From Shewanella vesiculosa (GTDB lineage: Bacteria; Pseudomonadota; Gammaproteobacteria; Enterobacterales; Shewanellaceae), in NCBI RefSeq assembly GCF_021560015.1, contig NZ_CP073588.1:1364001-1428000 (forward strand): 64,000 bases of DNA. Reading direction: 5' to 3'. The first letter of the stretch is position 1, and every line of letters starts with the position of its first letter. The notes under the pieces are model-generated. The model searched no databases. It was given only the letters and a program-made list of their open reading frames with translations, and was not told the origin of the DNA. Of this stretch, positions 8,712-18,323 are shown piece by piece. Both the position numbers and the translations under genes were made by a program.

Positions 8712-11657
8712 TCAAAAAGTGAGGTTCACGCCTAACGTGAAACGTTTAGGATTTGGGAAGGTTCCGTTCGGAGTTTCAGGATCCTGAGTTAACGTCCCTG
8801 ATGGCGTAATGGTCAATAAGTTACTTCCCTGAAAATAAATTCGTGCAGAACTTATACCGTAGTGACTTAACCACTGTTCATCGGGGGTATACCCTATAGA
8901 TAAGTTGCGCAATTTAAGATAGGTACCCTCTTCCCAAAATAAGCTTGATTGACGACCCTCACCATTGTTATCAATTGCAGTTAACGCAGGAACATCGGTA
9001 TCAGTATTGCTGCTTGACCAAGCATTAAGAACACGATCGCCGTAGTTAGAACCTATGTTGAGTGATGTAAAGTCTGTGAATCCACGCCAACCATTTCGAA
9101 TTTGACCTCCTTTAACACCTTGCCAGAACATAGTGAAATCCCAGCTTTTGTATTTGAAGTTCATATTCATACCATAGATAAAATCAGGATCGGTATCGGC
9201 AAAAAATGTTTGGTCGTTTTCATTAATAACACCATTGCCATCAAGATCCTGCCAACGAACTCTTCCTAAGCCAGCACCTGATTGAACAGCGTGAGCATCG
9301 ATTTCACCTTGATTTTGAAATAAACCGTCGGCAACGTAGCCATAAACTGAATTAATAGAGTGACCAACAATTGTCTTATCAGCGCCATTGCCGCCAAAGG
9401 AGTTAACAACATCTTTTGGAAGGGAAACAACTTTATTTTTAGCGGAAGAAACATTGAAGCTTATATCAACATCAATATCATCATCTAGGCTATCGAATGA
9501 AAGGTAATCTGCGTAGCCAATTATAAATTCGAAACCTGAGTTTTCTATTGTGCCACCATTAACCCACTGCTGAGCGCCTTCACCTAGCGTCGCAATAGGG
9601 TTGGTAAGAGTTAAGATATCTTCAGTGGTTTTTTCAAACCAATCAATGCTGCCGTAAATCGTGTCGTAATGCATACCAAAATCAATGCCGATATTTTTTT
9701 GCGTTGAAGTTTCCCACTTTAGATCATCATTACCTGTTTGAGCTTTGACAAAACCTGAAGGTAAGGTGCCGCCATTAGCGCCGCCGATATCATAAGCGGT
9801 GCCTTCATCTTGCTGATCAGTGAATAAAGACTGTGTTGCATAACGACTTAAATACGTTGTATATGTTGCATCTGTAGGAATTTCTTGGTTACCCGTTTTA
9901 CCCCAACTAGCTCGTACTTTTAAGGTGCTTAAAAACTCGAAGTCATAAAATGATTCGTTGCTAATGACCCATCCCGCTGAAGCAGCTGGAAAATTACCGT
10001 AACTATTATTACTACCAAACCGAGATGAACCATCGCGACGAATTGTGAGCCCAGCGAGGTAGCGATCATCAAAGTTATAATCCATACGAGCAAAGTAAGA
10101 ATCGAGTGTCCACTTATCGCCATCACCTTCAACACGTACGTCTCCAGTTGCTTGCGATAAATGAGCATAATCACGATCATCAGAGGCAAAACCTGAACCA
10201 AAACCAACAGAGCCTTCATACTCATAATCGATTTGTTCTGTACCGGCTAAAAAGGTAAAACTGTGATTATCACCAACATCTAATTTATACTCTGCAGTGT
10301 TTGTCCAACTAAAACTACTATTCCAGTTTTCAGTAACTGAAAGTTGATCTCCGTAGTTTAATGAGCCAGCTTGAAAAGCACGAGTATAGTTTCTGAAGTA
10401 GTATTGTCCGTAATCAAGTCCAACAGTACTTTTTAGCGTTAACCCATCAATTAATTCATATTCAAAAAAGATATTACCCATTAGTTTATTAAACCGACTG
10501 ACATTATCGCGGTTCATTTCGATTATTCTAACTGGATTATCGCGGTCCGTGACACCAGGAACAGGGCCACCCCAGCCGCCTTCATCATTGTAAACGGGCA
10601 CAATAGATTGTTGCTCTATTGCCAGCCCTAGAATTTCACTAGCTCTCGCATTGATGAGATTTGACTCTTGATTAGTAACAGTGAAGTTTTCGCCAATTTT
10701 TAATTTGTCGGTTAATTGGTAATCCGAATTAACTCGAAAACTAATTCGTTCAAATTCCGAACCATCAACAACACCTTCAGAATTGAAATAGCCTAAAGAA
10801 GTATAAATAGAGGCATTTTCTGAACCTCCTGATAAAGAAATGTTAAGGTCACTAACTTTAGCTGTACGGGTTACCTCATCAAACCAATTAGTGTCTGCAG
10901 GACGCTGTACTTGTTGAGGATCGGTATAAGTAGGTAAGATCACCGCGTTTAATTGGGGGTTACTGAAGTCACCATTCCAATCATAACGATATAGCGAACT
11001 GGCTGAATTTGGATTTGAACCATCATTAACAGCAGCTTGCCATACAGCTTGTCCACGTTGTTGGGTATTAAGCGGATTTAGATCATAGCTATAGTCATCT
11101 TGAGATTGGTTAGCAGAGAAATTAAAATCAAGTCCCTCATGACCTTTTTTCGTTGTAATGACTATCACGCCATTACCAGAACGTGCACCAAATATACTAG
11201 CAGCGGCTGCGTCTCGTAAAACCTGAATATCAGCAATATCATGGCTATTAAGTTCATGCATTCCTGACTTGGTAGGAATACCATCAATAACATATAGAGG
11301 GTCATTATTGCCTAATGGCCCTAAACCTTGGCCACGTATCCTTACCGTTGCAGTAGACTCCGGTGAACCATTAGTTGAAATTTGTAAGCCAGGTACTCTC
11401 CCCTGCAAGTTTTGCATTATATTACCCGAAGGCATATCAACTACATCGTCTAACTTAACAGAACTTACAGCACCGGTTAGGTCCTTTTTTTTAACACTGC
11501 CATATCCATAAGACACTTCGATAACTTCTATATCGTCATCCTCAAGTGGCTCTTGTACTTGTTCCTGTTGAGCTGCTAAAGAACTGTATGGCAAGAGTAA
11601 GCCTATTAATACAGCACTTACGCTCGCAGTAAGTGGCTTTTTACGAAACCTTTGCAT
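8712..11657 (-). CDS. SusC/RagA-family TonB-dependent outer-membrane transporter
   Basis: A 981-residue TonB-dependent transporter. A signal peptide (about residues 1-29, ending SLAAQQ) is followed by a TonB-box-like segment IEVIEVSYGYGSVKKKDLTG, the SusC-family plug (RVPGLQIS, VRIRGQG, DPLYVIDGIP, IQVLRDAAAASIFGARSGNGVIVITTKKG) and a 22-strand barrel ending in Phe. Unlike many Bacteroidetes SusC proteins it lacks the N-terminal carboxypeptidase-regulatory-like domain: the signal peptide runs almost directly into the TonB box. The start is the ATG at 11657, with GGGGA 9 nt upstream. It heads the leftward fructan operon. Confidence 0.92.
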   Translation of the reverse strand: MQRFRKKPLTASVSAVLIGLLLPYSSLAAQQEQVQEPLEDDDIEVIEVSYGYGSVKKKDLTGAVSSVKLDDVVDMPSGNIMQNLQGRVPGLQISTNGSPESTATVRIRGQGLGPLGNNDPLYVIDGIPTKSGMHELNSHDIADIQVLRDAAAASIFGARSGNGVIVITTKKGHEGLDFNFSANQSQDDYSYDLNPLNTQQRGQAVWQAAVNDGSNPNSASSLYRYDWNGDFSNPQLNAVILPTYTDPQQVQRPADTNWFDEVTRTAKVSDLNISLSGGSENASIYTSLGYFNSEGVVDGSEFERISFRVNSDYQLTDKLKIGENFTVTNQESNLINARASEILGLAIEQQSIVPVYNDEGGWGGPVPGVTDRDNPVRIIEMNRDNVSRFNKLMGNIFFEYELIDGLTLKSTVGLDYGQYYFRNYTRAFQAGSLNYGDQLSVTENWNSSFSWTNTAEYKLDVGDNHSFTFLAGTEQIDYEYEGSVGFGSGFASDDRDYAHLSQATGDVRVEGDGDKWTLDSYFARMDYNFDDRYLAGLTIRRDGSSRFGSNNSYGNFPAASAGWVISNESFYDFEFLSTLKVRASWGKTGNQEIPTDATYTTYLSRYATQSLFTDQQDEGTAYDIGGANGGTLPSGFVKAQTGNDDLKWETSTQKNIGIDFGMHYDTIYGSIDWFEKTTEDILTLTNPIATLGEGAQQWVNGGTIENSGFEFIIGYADYLSFDSLDDDIDVDISFNVSSAKNKVVSLPKDVVNSFGGNGADKTIVGHSINSVYGYVADGLFQNQGEIDAHAVQSGAGLGRVRWQDLDGNGVINENDQTFFADTDPDFIYGMNMNFKYKSWDFTMFWQGVKGGQIRNGWRGFTDFTSLNIGSNYGDRVLNAWSSSNTDTDVPALTAIDNNGEGRQSSLFWEEGTYLKLRNLSIGYTPDEQWLSHYGISSARIYFQGSNLLTITPSGTLTQDPETPNGTFPNPKRFTLGVNLTF

Positions 11658-11714
11658 TATGTGTGTCCCCAATTGATCTAATTAATTAATGTTGATATTA
11701 CTCACTACAAATTA

Positions 11715-11724
11715 ACAACGTTGT
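11715..11724. promoter_or_regulatory. LacI-type operator, proximal site
   Basis: ACAACGTTGT is a perfect 10-bp palindrome with the central CG typical of LacI/GalR operators. It lies 58 bp upstream of the susC start codon and is embedded in AACAACGTTGTCTTTTT, which recurs exactly 90 bp further upstream. Likely bound by the LacI-family protein encoded at 1338-2333. Confidence 0.6.
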
Positions 11725-11804
11725 CTTTTTTGTTTTTATGCTAGTTATCAAAGTCTACATATTAGAATATTTATTCAAATTCAAAGTAGCTTTTGCTGGT
11801 TTAA

Positions 11805-11814
11805 ACAACGTTGT
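11805..11814. promoter_or_regulatory. LacI-type operator, distal site
   Basis: Second copy of ACAACGTTGT within the same 17-base sequence AACAACGTTGTCTTTTT, in the same orientation. The 90-bp centre-to-centre spacing would suit looping by a tetrameric or paired repressor, or a promoter between the sites. Confidence 0.6.
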
Positions 11815-11875
11815 CTTTTTAACATCAAAGAAACTAAGTTTCAACATATATTGCAAACTTTATGTATAATTCTAT

Positions 11876-12060
11876 TTATTTTATTACCAAGATAGTCAAT
11901 CTGTGCGGTTCGATAAACTCATTAATATGCTGATGAGATAACGTTGAAGTTGCTCCATGACGTTGAGCTCTCATAGCCCCAACAGCACATGCAAAAGCAA
12001 TGGCTTGCTGTGGTGATTTATTAAGACAAAGTTGATAAACAAGCGCCTTTAATAAATAAT
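11876..12060 (-). pseudogene. C-terminal remnant of a PfkB-type fructokinase
   Basis: Read leftward, about 57 residues remain, for example ALVYQLCLNKSPQQ, AIAFACAVGAMRAQRHGAT and HQHINEFI, ending in TAA at 11878-11876. The AIAFACAVGA..AQRHGA stretch matches the last helix region of PfkB/ribokinase-family sugar kinases, where the preceding GAGD catalytic loop is missing here. A fructokinase is the expected partner of a sucrose/fructan locus, so this is probably the relic of the pathway's own kinase. Fructose must then be phosphorylated by a kinase elsewhere in the genome. Confidence 0.6.
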
Positions 12061-12328
12061 ATCAAGCAAAAACAGTGTTATATAAGTTTATGGAATAACC
12101 TAAATTATAGTAATGCTTACCCTTAACCGGCAATAAATCGCCATGGCGCCGTTTAGTAACACATAAATAGTCTGTGTTTTTTTGGCTATAAATGCTCAGT
12201 CTTGTTCGAGTGATTGATATTGACTATCCCTTGATTGGTACAGGATCTTATAGCGACTTTGTTTTCGTGATCCTGGAGTATTTTTCAATAAACAAACTCA
12301 TAACTATTGAATATTGTTAACAAGTCGG

Positions 12329-12709
12329 TATGACGCAGATGCAGTAATTGCCCTATATACGGCTAATAAACCACTCAACTTTAAAGTACCTAATTGGGTA
12401 AGATTTGAAAATGGACAAGCAATTATATTCCGACCAAAATGATAATGAACCAGGTTAAAATATTGAGCAAATGGTGAAAATACATGGTTCTCTGGCCCAT
12501 ACCCTGAGCTTGATGGTGAATTTTTTTATGCAGGTAGAACTGCTATCTCGCCGACTAAAACTCTCATGTTTGTTTGGGCAGCTCATAAGAATATACGCTC
12601 TAATATAGGCAACGCTGATTTTGGTGGGGACTTAGCAATACATGAAGTCTCAATGACTACGTTTCACTTTATCAATACATTTATTACGTTAAATACTATG
12701 AGAGCCTAG
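12329..12709 (+). pseudogene. GH32-like protein remnant
   Basis: Rightward fragments in one frame separated by stops. The first reads YDADAVIALYTANKPLNF. The longer piece from 12467 reads TWFSGPYPELDGEFFYAG, then TKTLMFVWAAHK, then FGGDLAIHEVSMT. The pattern DGEFFYAG..T..KTLMFVWAAHK...GGDLAIHEV resembles the five-bladed-propeller proteins annotated as GH32-like hydrolases in Bacteroidetes. Several in-frame stops and a missing N-terminus make it non-functional. Assignment rests on motif memory only. Confidence 0.4.
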
Positions 12710-13090
12710 CGACTTACCGTAACTGCGACACTTAAACACATCAATACCAGATAATATGCCAACAAACTTTTGTGAGTCTTTAGTGGCGCCGCGCTTAGAC
12801 CCGTCAGCAACTAAATAATCAACCTCAGCTTTATTCATCAATGGCGGGTAGTTGTCTTCAAGAACGTAATCCCGCCCCTACTTTGGCATTGAGCTTACCA
12901 ATCAGTGCTCGGCGCTTTACTTCTTTATAAACATGCGCCCAATTATAGTGAACAGTCCCTGCACCAAACTAACCATTAATTAACTCAGCGATTTTTACAC
13001 CATAGCCTTTTTAAACAGCTCAATTTTGCGCAACATCATGGTTTTATTGTGAGGCTCAAACTCAAACTATCTTTTGTCGTCATTCCACTC
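12695..13090 (-). pseudogene. Unidentified frameshifted coding remnant
   Basis: Read leftward, protein-like segments appear in alternating frames: FGAGTVHYNWAHVYKEVKRR, then LEDNYPPLMNKAEVDYLVAD, then GSKRGATKDSQKFVGILSG, ending FKCRSYGKSLGSHSI. They are separated by frameshifts and stops. I do not recognise the family. Together with its neighbours it shows that 11.9-13.3 kb is a graveyard of broken genes. Confidence 0.35.
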
Positions 13091-13100
13091 CGCCCAACTA

Positions 13101-13303
13101 GGCGGCTTAACAAATTCGCCTCAGGCAAAATGTCGATCAAGTTGAACTGAATATGCTTAAACTGGTGCCGAGTGAGTTTAAAGTGGATGTTCATCATTGG
13201 TTTATTATTTACGGACGTTACACTTGTTTCGCCAGAAAACCCCGTTGCGATTCTTGTATTAACGAAATGTTGTGTGTATTCAAAGATAAAACCAACAGAA
13301 AAG
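13101..13303 (+). pseudogene. nth: 3' fragment of nth, copy 2
   Basis: A second nth C-terminal piece. From 13153 it reads MLKLVPSEFKVDVHHWFIIY followed by the same four-cysteine iron-sulfur loop as copy 1 (C-x6-C-x2-C-x5-C). Upstream, one base is missing in the run after GGCAAAA compared with copy 1, and the NRTK segment is partly deleted. The normal stop is lost, so the frame runs into unrelated sequence. Nucleotide similarity to copy 1 is very high over about 180 bases. Confidence 0.85.
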
Positions 13304-13311
13304 TATTGAAA

Positions 13312-13857
13312 CTAGTTGGCCGATTTTGTATATATCAGCGTTACATCACCTTGTCCTAATTGTTCCGACAAGCCTGAAGTATCATCGATATGCCCAATAC
13401 GCGTGTATGAGTATGAGGTATTAACCTTCTTGTAGAATACAACCATAGTGCGCGAGCCCCACAGCATCAGATCGCCATTGTTGATCGTCACAGGTTGATA
13501 CGGATCAGTTGATAATGATTTTGGTAACTCGGCATGCTTTTCGTTACTGTTAAGATCGTCCATGTCGAGAGTCAGTGGTAGCATGGCAGCAAATTCACGT
13601 GCTGCGCTGGTGTTCGCTAAGGTTGCTTTGAAACGATAATCTCCTATGGTTATCCACATATGCGAACTCTCCAGTTTAATGGCTGTGTGTTTAGTTGCGA
13701 TAGGACTTGCCGTTAACTCAGTTGCATAGCTGCTACCGAGTGTTAAAAAAAACAGCACTAATAGCCCAATTGGTTTGATGAATGCTAAGCGCTGATGAGG
13801 CGCTATTATGACTAAGGTGTTGACCTTATGTATGTTGACAGCAACAGGGTTATTCAT
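13312..13857 (-). CDS. Cyclophilin-like fold protein, exported
   Basis: A 181-residue protein with an N-terminal hydrophobic segment (about residues 27-46, IGLLVLFFLTLGSSYATELT) suggesting export. The rest matches the small cyclophilin-like fold family: IKLESSHMWITIGDYRFKAT, LPLTLDMDDLNSNEKHAELP, GDLMLWGSRTMVVFYK, and YTRIGHIDD. Members are commonly found beside flavodoxin or aldo/keto reductase genes in stress loci; no enzymatic role is established. It lies 44 nt downstream of the MFS exporter gene on the same strand. GAGG precedes the ATG at 13857. Confidence 0.7.
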   Translation of the reverse strand: MNNPVAVNIHKVNTLVIIAPHQRLAFIKPIGLLVLFFLTLGSSYATELTASPIATKHTAIKLESSHMWITIGDYRFKATLANTSAAREFAAMLPLTLDMDDLNSNEKHAELPKSLSTDPYQPVTINNGDLMLWGSRTMVVFYKKVNTSYSYTRIGHIDDTSGLSEQLGQGDVTLIYTKSAN

Positions 13858-13901
13858 AATAGCGGCCTCGTTAATTTTATTGTTTGAATAGACGAATATA
13901 T

Positions 13902-15107
13902 TTAGTGTACTCGTGTGCGATAGGCTTGAAACGCCAGAAAAGCGCCAATGAGTAACACTGCTGCGCTTGCAATAAAAGTGCTTTGGTAGCCATCTGCATC
14001 GAAAAGTATTCCTCCGACAGTAGAGCCTAGGGCAATAGATAATTGCGCTACTGCCACCATCAAACCGCCACCGGCTTCAGCATTATTTGGCATCGCTCGC
14101 GCAAGCCAAGTCCACCACGCGACAGGTGCCGCGGTTGCAACCAGTCCCCACAGTGCAAGTAGTATTGCGACAATGAGTACATTGTTGCCGAAGGGGATCA
14201 GTGCTACGGCAATCATCGCCATAAAAGCAGGAATGCCGACAAGCAAACCATATAAAGTGCGTTTTAAGATTGTACTAATGATTAACGTGCCGATAAGCCC
14301 TGAAAATCCAATGGTAAGTAACAGCAGAGATAATGTAGATACGCTGGTATGGGTGACAGTTTCAAGGAAGGGTCTCAGGTAAGTAAATAATGCAAACTGC
14401 CCCATAAAGAAAGCACCGCATCCAGCCATGCCATAGGCAACAGCACGATTGTTAAGTGCCTTAAGAATATTTTTGGAACCTGAACCACCCGCCTCAGTTT
14501 TCATTGCAGGTAATGCCTGCCATTGCCATATTAAGGTAATAAGCGCGATAGGAATAAGCACTAAAAAGGTACCACGCCAGCCTATAAAAGAGCCTAAATA
14601 ACTGCCCAATGGCGCAGCGATAACCGTTGCTAACGCATTACCTCCATTGAAAACAGCCAATGCTTTAGGGACTTTATTAGGTGGCACTAATCGAATAGCC
14701 ATCGCGGCTGACATTGACCAGAATCCGCCAATGACTACGCCTAGGACTCCGCGACCAAGCATATAAGTTAGGTAGTTTGGAGCCAGCGCAACAATGGTTC
14801 CAGAGATCCCCATCAAAACAGTTAATATTAACATTAACTTTTTGCGGTCCATGGTGCCGATCAGCGTAGGAAGTAATAAGCTGGTTAGCACAGCAAAAGC
14901 GCCTGATATTGCAATACCTTGGCCAGCCATTCCTTCAGTGATCTGTAAGTCGCTGGCAATGGGAGTTAGCAGGCTAACTGGCATGAATTCGAAGGCGATA
15001 AGCGTGAATACGCATAAAGACATTGCAAAAACGCCACTCCAGTGAGCGGTAGTATTTGCCGTATCAGAGGGTGTTCCATCATAGGTATCAGATGTAGTGG
15101 ATTTCAT
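13902..15107 (-). CDS. MFS efflux transporter (NepI/AraJ-like, DHA1 family)
   Basis: A 401-residue, 12-helix exporter. It resembles the purine-ribonucleoside exporter NepI: EFMPVSLLTPIASDLQITEG in helix 1-loop, DRKKLMLI in the helix 2-3 loop, LGRGVLGVVIGGFWSMSAAM and AIRLVPPNKVPKALAVF in helices 4-5, and AAPLGSYLGSFIGWRG. The substrate cannot be told from sequence. It sits between the hydrolase and the cyclophilin-like gene on one strand, in a block of oxidoreductases, so export of a toxic metabolite is plausible. Confidence 0.8.
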   Translation of the reverse strand: MKSTTSDTYDGTPSDTANTTAHWSGVFAMSLCVFTLIAFEFMPVSLLTPIASDLQITEGMAGQGIAISGAFAVLTSLLLPTLIGTMDRKKLMLILTVLMGISGTIVALAPNYLTYMLGRGVLGVVIGGFWSMSAAMAIRLVPPNKVPKALAVFNGGNALATVIAAPLGSYLGSFIGWRGTFLVLIPIALITLIWQWQALPAMKTEAGGSGSKNILKALNNRAVAYGMAGCGAFFMGQFALFTYLRPFLETVTHTSVSTLSLLLLTIGFSGLIGTLIISTILKRTLYGLLVGIPAFMAMIAVALIPFGNNVLIVAILLALWGLVATAAPVAWWTWLARAMPNNAEAGGGLMVAVAQLSIALGSTVGGILFDADGYQSTFIASAAVLLIGAFLAFQAYRTRVH

Positions 15108-15304
15108 AGATTTTTTTAGTTACGCCTCGGTTTTACAAAAGTGCTATGCGTGCTCAAATAGCCCACATGGTTTAGGAAATACTGCTTAGTTAACTAAATC
15201 GTAAGTGTAGGCATTAAACATGATGCGGATTGACTTCATTAGTAATAGGGGCAAAAGGTTTACCTTGTGCCCTTCTCATCTCACTTCAAATACCCAACTA
15301 TTTA

Positions 15305-16410
15305 TTAAGCGAGGTGTTGCTTGAAGAAGCTTGTGAGCTTCTCGAACGGAATGACATCAACTTGATCATATAAATCAACATGGCTTGCGCCTGGAATAAC
15401 CATCAATTCTTTTGGTTCCGCCGCATTCTCATAAGCTGTTTTAGCCATGTAGAGTGAGTGGGCTTTTTCACCATGGATAAACAACACCGGACGAGGAGAA
15501 ATCTCAGAAATATAGGTCAATAAAGGCATGTTCATGAACGACAATGGCGTCGTCTGTGACCAAGCGTTACCTGAGTTGACCGCACGTGGATGGTAGCCTC
15601 GTGGTGTCATATAGTAATCATGATAGTCGAGCATAAATTGCGCTTCGCCGCCTTTTAACACGTTGTAAGACGGCTGATAGGCTGGTGTGCCTTTCTCTGC
15701 ATCTTGCCAACGTTGCTGACTCAGTTGCTCTAGAGTTTGTGTGCGTTGTTCTAGGGTAACACTGTCGTTATAGCCTTTTGACATAACACGCGTCATATCA
15801 TACATAGTGCTTGCTACAACGGCTTTAACACGTTTATCGACCGCGACGGCATTTAATGCCATACCGCCCCAACCACAAATGCCGATCATCCCGATACGTT
15901 CACGATCCACATTGGCTTGCATACCAATACAATCTACCGCAGCGCTAAAGTCTTCCGTATTGATGTCTGGCGGCAATATTGCGAGGTTCGCCGCCACTTT
16001 CACCTGTGTATGAGGGGTCAAAAGCAAGGGTGACAAAGCCTTGTTCTGCCATTATTTGCGCATACAGACCCGATGATTGCTCTTTGACCGCACCAAAAGG
16101 GCCACCTACGACGATAGCAGGCAGCTTGCCAGTGCTGTTTTTCGGCTGATAAAGATCAGCAGCAAGGGTAATGCCATAGCGGTTTTTGAAAGTGACTTTT
16201 TTTATGATCGACCTTGTCACTTTTAGCAAATTTTTTGTCCCACTCATCGGTTAGTGCAATTGATGATTGAGCAAAAGCTTGGCTTGATGCAAGTGAACTA
16301 ATCCCTAGTGCAACAATACCTGCACCAGTCATCTTCATCATATTGCGACGTCCTTCATTAGGCATATCTTGTTCAGTAGTAATCTTGGTCGTTTCAGTAT
16401 GTATATCCAT
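15305..16410 (-). CDS. Tat-exported alpha/beta hydrolase, frameshifted twice
   Basis: Three overlapping frames together encode one protein of about 368 residues. The N-terminal frame (from 16410, GGAG upstream) carries a probable twin-arginine signal ([20 protein letters not shown]). The middle frame continues [14 protein letters not shown] to [15 protein letters not shown]. The last frame has [12 protein letters not shown], the nucleophile-elbow region [12 protein letters not shown], and the C-terminal His in GASHVDLYD. The elbow has Cys (GICGWGG), as in dienelactone-hydrolase-like relatives. The first shift is one extra A in an A7 run near 16200; the second lies near 15985. Either a recent pseudogene or assembly indels. 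Confidence 0.7.
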
Positions 16411-17228
16411 GGTTATTCTCCGGACAAGTTAAAATTCTGGCTGAGACTGTTGAGCTCACGCTCACAAAACGGTAGTGAACATCACCTTTAAGTAATTGTT
16501 CATAGGCTGTATCTGATTTACCCAGCCTTGATTAATAGCGCTTAGATTGAGAGTCTTTCGAGGGTTTAGTTTTGCAGTTTTTGCGTATGTTTTGTTAGTA
16601 AGATCCTGCTAATTAATTGCTTGATACTCCAAAAGACTAACATTTCACTTAATATAAGCACTGACTCAAGCAACTATTGAAAAATCAACATTCGCAAAGC
16701 TTTAATAACGGCTCAATAAGTGACCACTGGACAAAAGGTATAAACAGAGAGCTCGGTTGTACACCGACTGATCAAAGCAAGGTTACCGAACAAAAACGTT
16801 TTCGAGCTAGATTGCACTGGGCGAATCAAAAAATTATCTTGTATCGTCGATAAATGACAATTCGACCTTATTCTTAGTACTGTTGAAGCAATAGATCTCG
16901 TTGTTGTGAACTCATTGGCTCAATCAACAAAGCGACATATTGAGGCTATACGACAACGGGCAAAGCCTGACGTATACACATGAATTTAAAAATTACCCTA
17001 AAACAATGTCGAGCAGAAATTCATCGAGTAAGTGGCGCATGAGTCACTATTTTGATAACAAGAGAATAGATCCCAAAGAACAAATGCAAAGCACAGGTTA
17101 ATTTGTAAAAATGAGACTATTGGGCTTTCCATCCTCGAACAATTGAAATCCTAAACAGTTTAGTCATATTTTCAATGTTAAATGAACCGCCCCAATATTG
17201 GATTCAATCAGTCATAATGGAGGCATGA
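16411..17228. other. Gene-poor stretch
   Basis: About 820 bases with no convincing gene on either strand. Short frames exist (for example around 16890-16990, rightward) but match nothing I recognise. It separates the hydrolase start from the aldo/keto reductase stop, so it should also contain the hydrolase promoter. Confidence 0.5.
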
Positions 17229-18098
17229 TTAATCATGAATTTTGACACCGAGACAAGCGCGAACAAATTCTGGGTCGAAGTGCTTGATAGCTTCACCAAC
17301 GTAACCCAAATCTAGACTATTGATTTTATCCATCTCGTCAGCAGATAGCGTGAAATCCCAGACATTAAAATTCTCTTGAATTCGCTCTGGTTTAATCGAT
17401 TTAGGGATTACAGTGACGCCACGTTGTACGTTCCAACGTAAAATGACTTGAGCAATAGTTTTACCGTGTTTTACTGCAATGCCTTGAAGCTTTTCATTTT
17501 CAAACGGTTTATGGCGACCACCACCTAAGGGCGCCCATGCTTCTGGCTGCACATTGTAATACTTCATTGTTTCATTGGCCGCAGCTTGTGAAAAGTAAGG
17601 ATGCATTTCTACCTGATTCACCACTGGGAGAACTTTGACCGTTTCACAAAAGTTGGTTAATACGTGAGCATAGAAATTAGATACACCAATAGATTTTAAT
17701 TTACCTTGTTCGTACGCATCTTCCATTGCACGCCAAGCGCTAAAATAATCGCCCATAGCCTGATGAAGTAGATATAAATCGAAATATTCTAAGCCTGATT
17801 TTTTAAGTGATGCCTCAATGCCAGCTTTCGCTGTATCGTAGCTGGCCATGTCTTGTACCCATAATTTTGAAGTAATAAATAACTCCTCACGAGTGCAGAG
17901 GCCGTGTTTAATTGCTTCACGTACAGCGTCACCTACGGCATCTTCATTGCCATAAACGGCTGCGGTATCAATAAGACGGTAGCCAACACGGATTGCATTG
18001 AGGATTGAATTTTTGCATTCTTCTTTATCGGTGACTTTAAAAACACCAAAGCCCAACATGGGCATTTTAGAGCCATTATTTAGTGTCGTATATTCCAT
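17229..18098 (-). CDS. Aldo/keto reductase (2,5-diketogluconate reductase-like)
   Basis: A 289-residue NADPH-dependent carbonyl reductase. Family signatures are present: GYRLIDTAAVYGNEDAVG with the catalytic Asp and Tyr, FITSKLWV with the Lys, DLYLLHQ with the His, IGVSNF, and the NADPH-binding end IPKSIKPERIQENFNVWDF. These cytoplasmic enzymes reduce reactive aldehydes and ketones; DkgA of E. coli is a close functional analogue. It shares strand and theme with the SDR upstream and the MFS and hydrolase downstream. The AraC-type regulator at 23172 resembles the YqhC-type regulators that control dkgA in enterics, which suggests aldehyde induction. Confidence 0.88.
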   Translation of the reverse strand: MEYTTLNNGSKMPMLGFGVFKVTDKEECKNSILNAIRVGYRLIDTAAVYGNEDAVGDAVREAIKHGLCTREELFITSKLWVQDMASYDTAKAGIEASLKKSGLEYFDLYLLHQAMGDYFSAWRAMEDAYEQGKLKSIGVSNFYAHVLTNFCETVKVLPVVNQVEMHPYFSQAAANETMKYYNVQPEAWAPLGGGRHKPFENEKLQGIAVKHGKTIAQVILRWNVQRGVTVIPKSIKPERIQENFNVWDFTLSADEMDKINSLDLGYVGEAIKHFDPEFVRACLGVKIHD

Positions 18099-18244
18099 AG
18101 TAGAACGCCTCCGTTGTGTTGGTTGTATTTTGATGAAAATGTATTTTATGCAGCCAATTATCTTGAACTAGTCTCTCTCAGAGTAGGTTAACAAATTACG
18201 GTATGTAATCGTTGCGATAGGGTTACTCGATATTGGCTAATAAA

Positions 18245-18279
18245 AATCGCCAATAATTAAACTTAAAATATTGGCGATT
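18245..18279 (-). terminator. Intrinsic terminator, probably of the SDR gene
   Basis: Arms AATCGCCAATA (18245-18255) and TATTGGCGATT (18269-18279) are perfectly complementary. On the leftward strand the stem is followed by TTTTTA. Before the IS66 insertion this hairpin lay just after the SDR stop codon, so it is now cut off from its gene by 2.3 kb. Confidence 0.7.
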
Positions 18280-18289
18280 AATTGGCAGA

Positions 18290-18297
18290 GTTACAAA
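18290..18297. repeat. Target-site duplication of the IS66 element, left copy
   Basis: GTTACAAA here is identical to 20643-20650 on the other side of the element. An 8-bp duplication is what IS66 elements make, and exact identity means a recent insertion. Confidence 0.92.
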
Positions 18298-18323
18298 GTA
18301 AGCGGTCAATGAACTGGTGAAGC

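Noticed and set aside
15246..15270. Hairpin GGGCAAAAGG / CCTTGTGCCC between the hydrolase and the MFS gene as a terminator
   Set aside because: One mismatch in the stem and no T-run on either strand; too weak to list.
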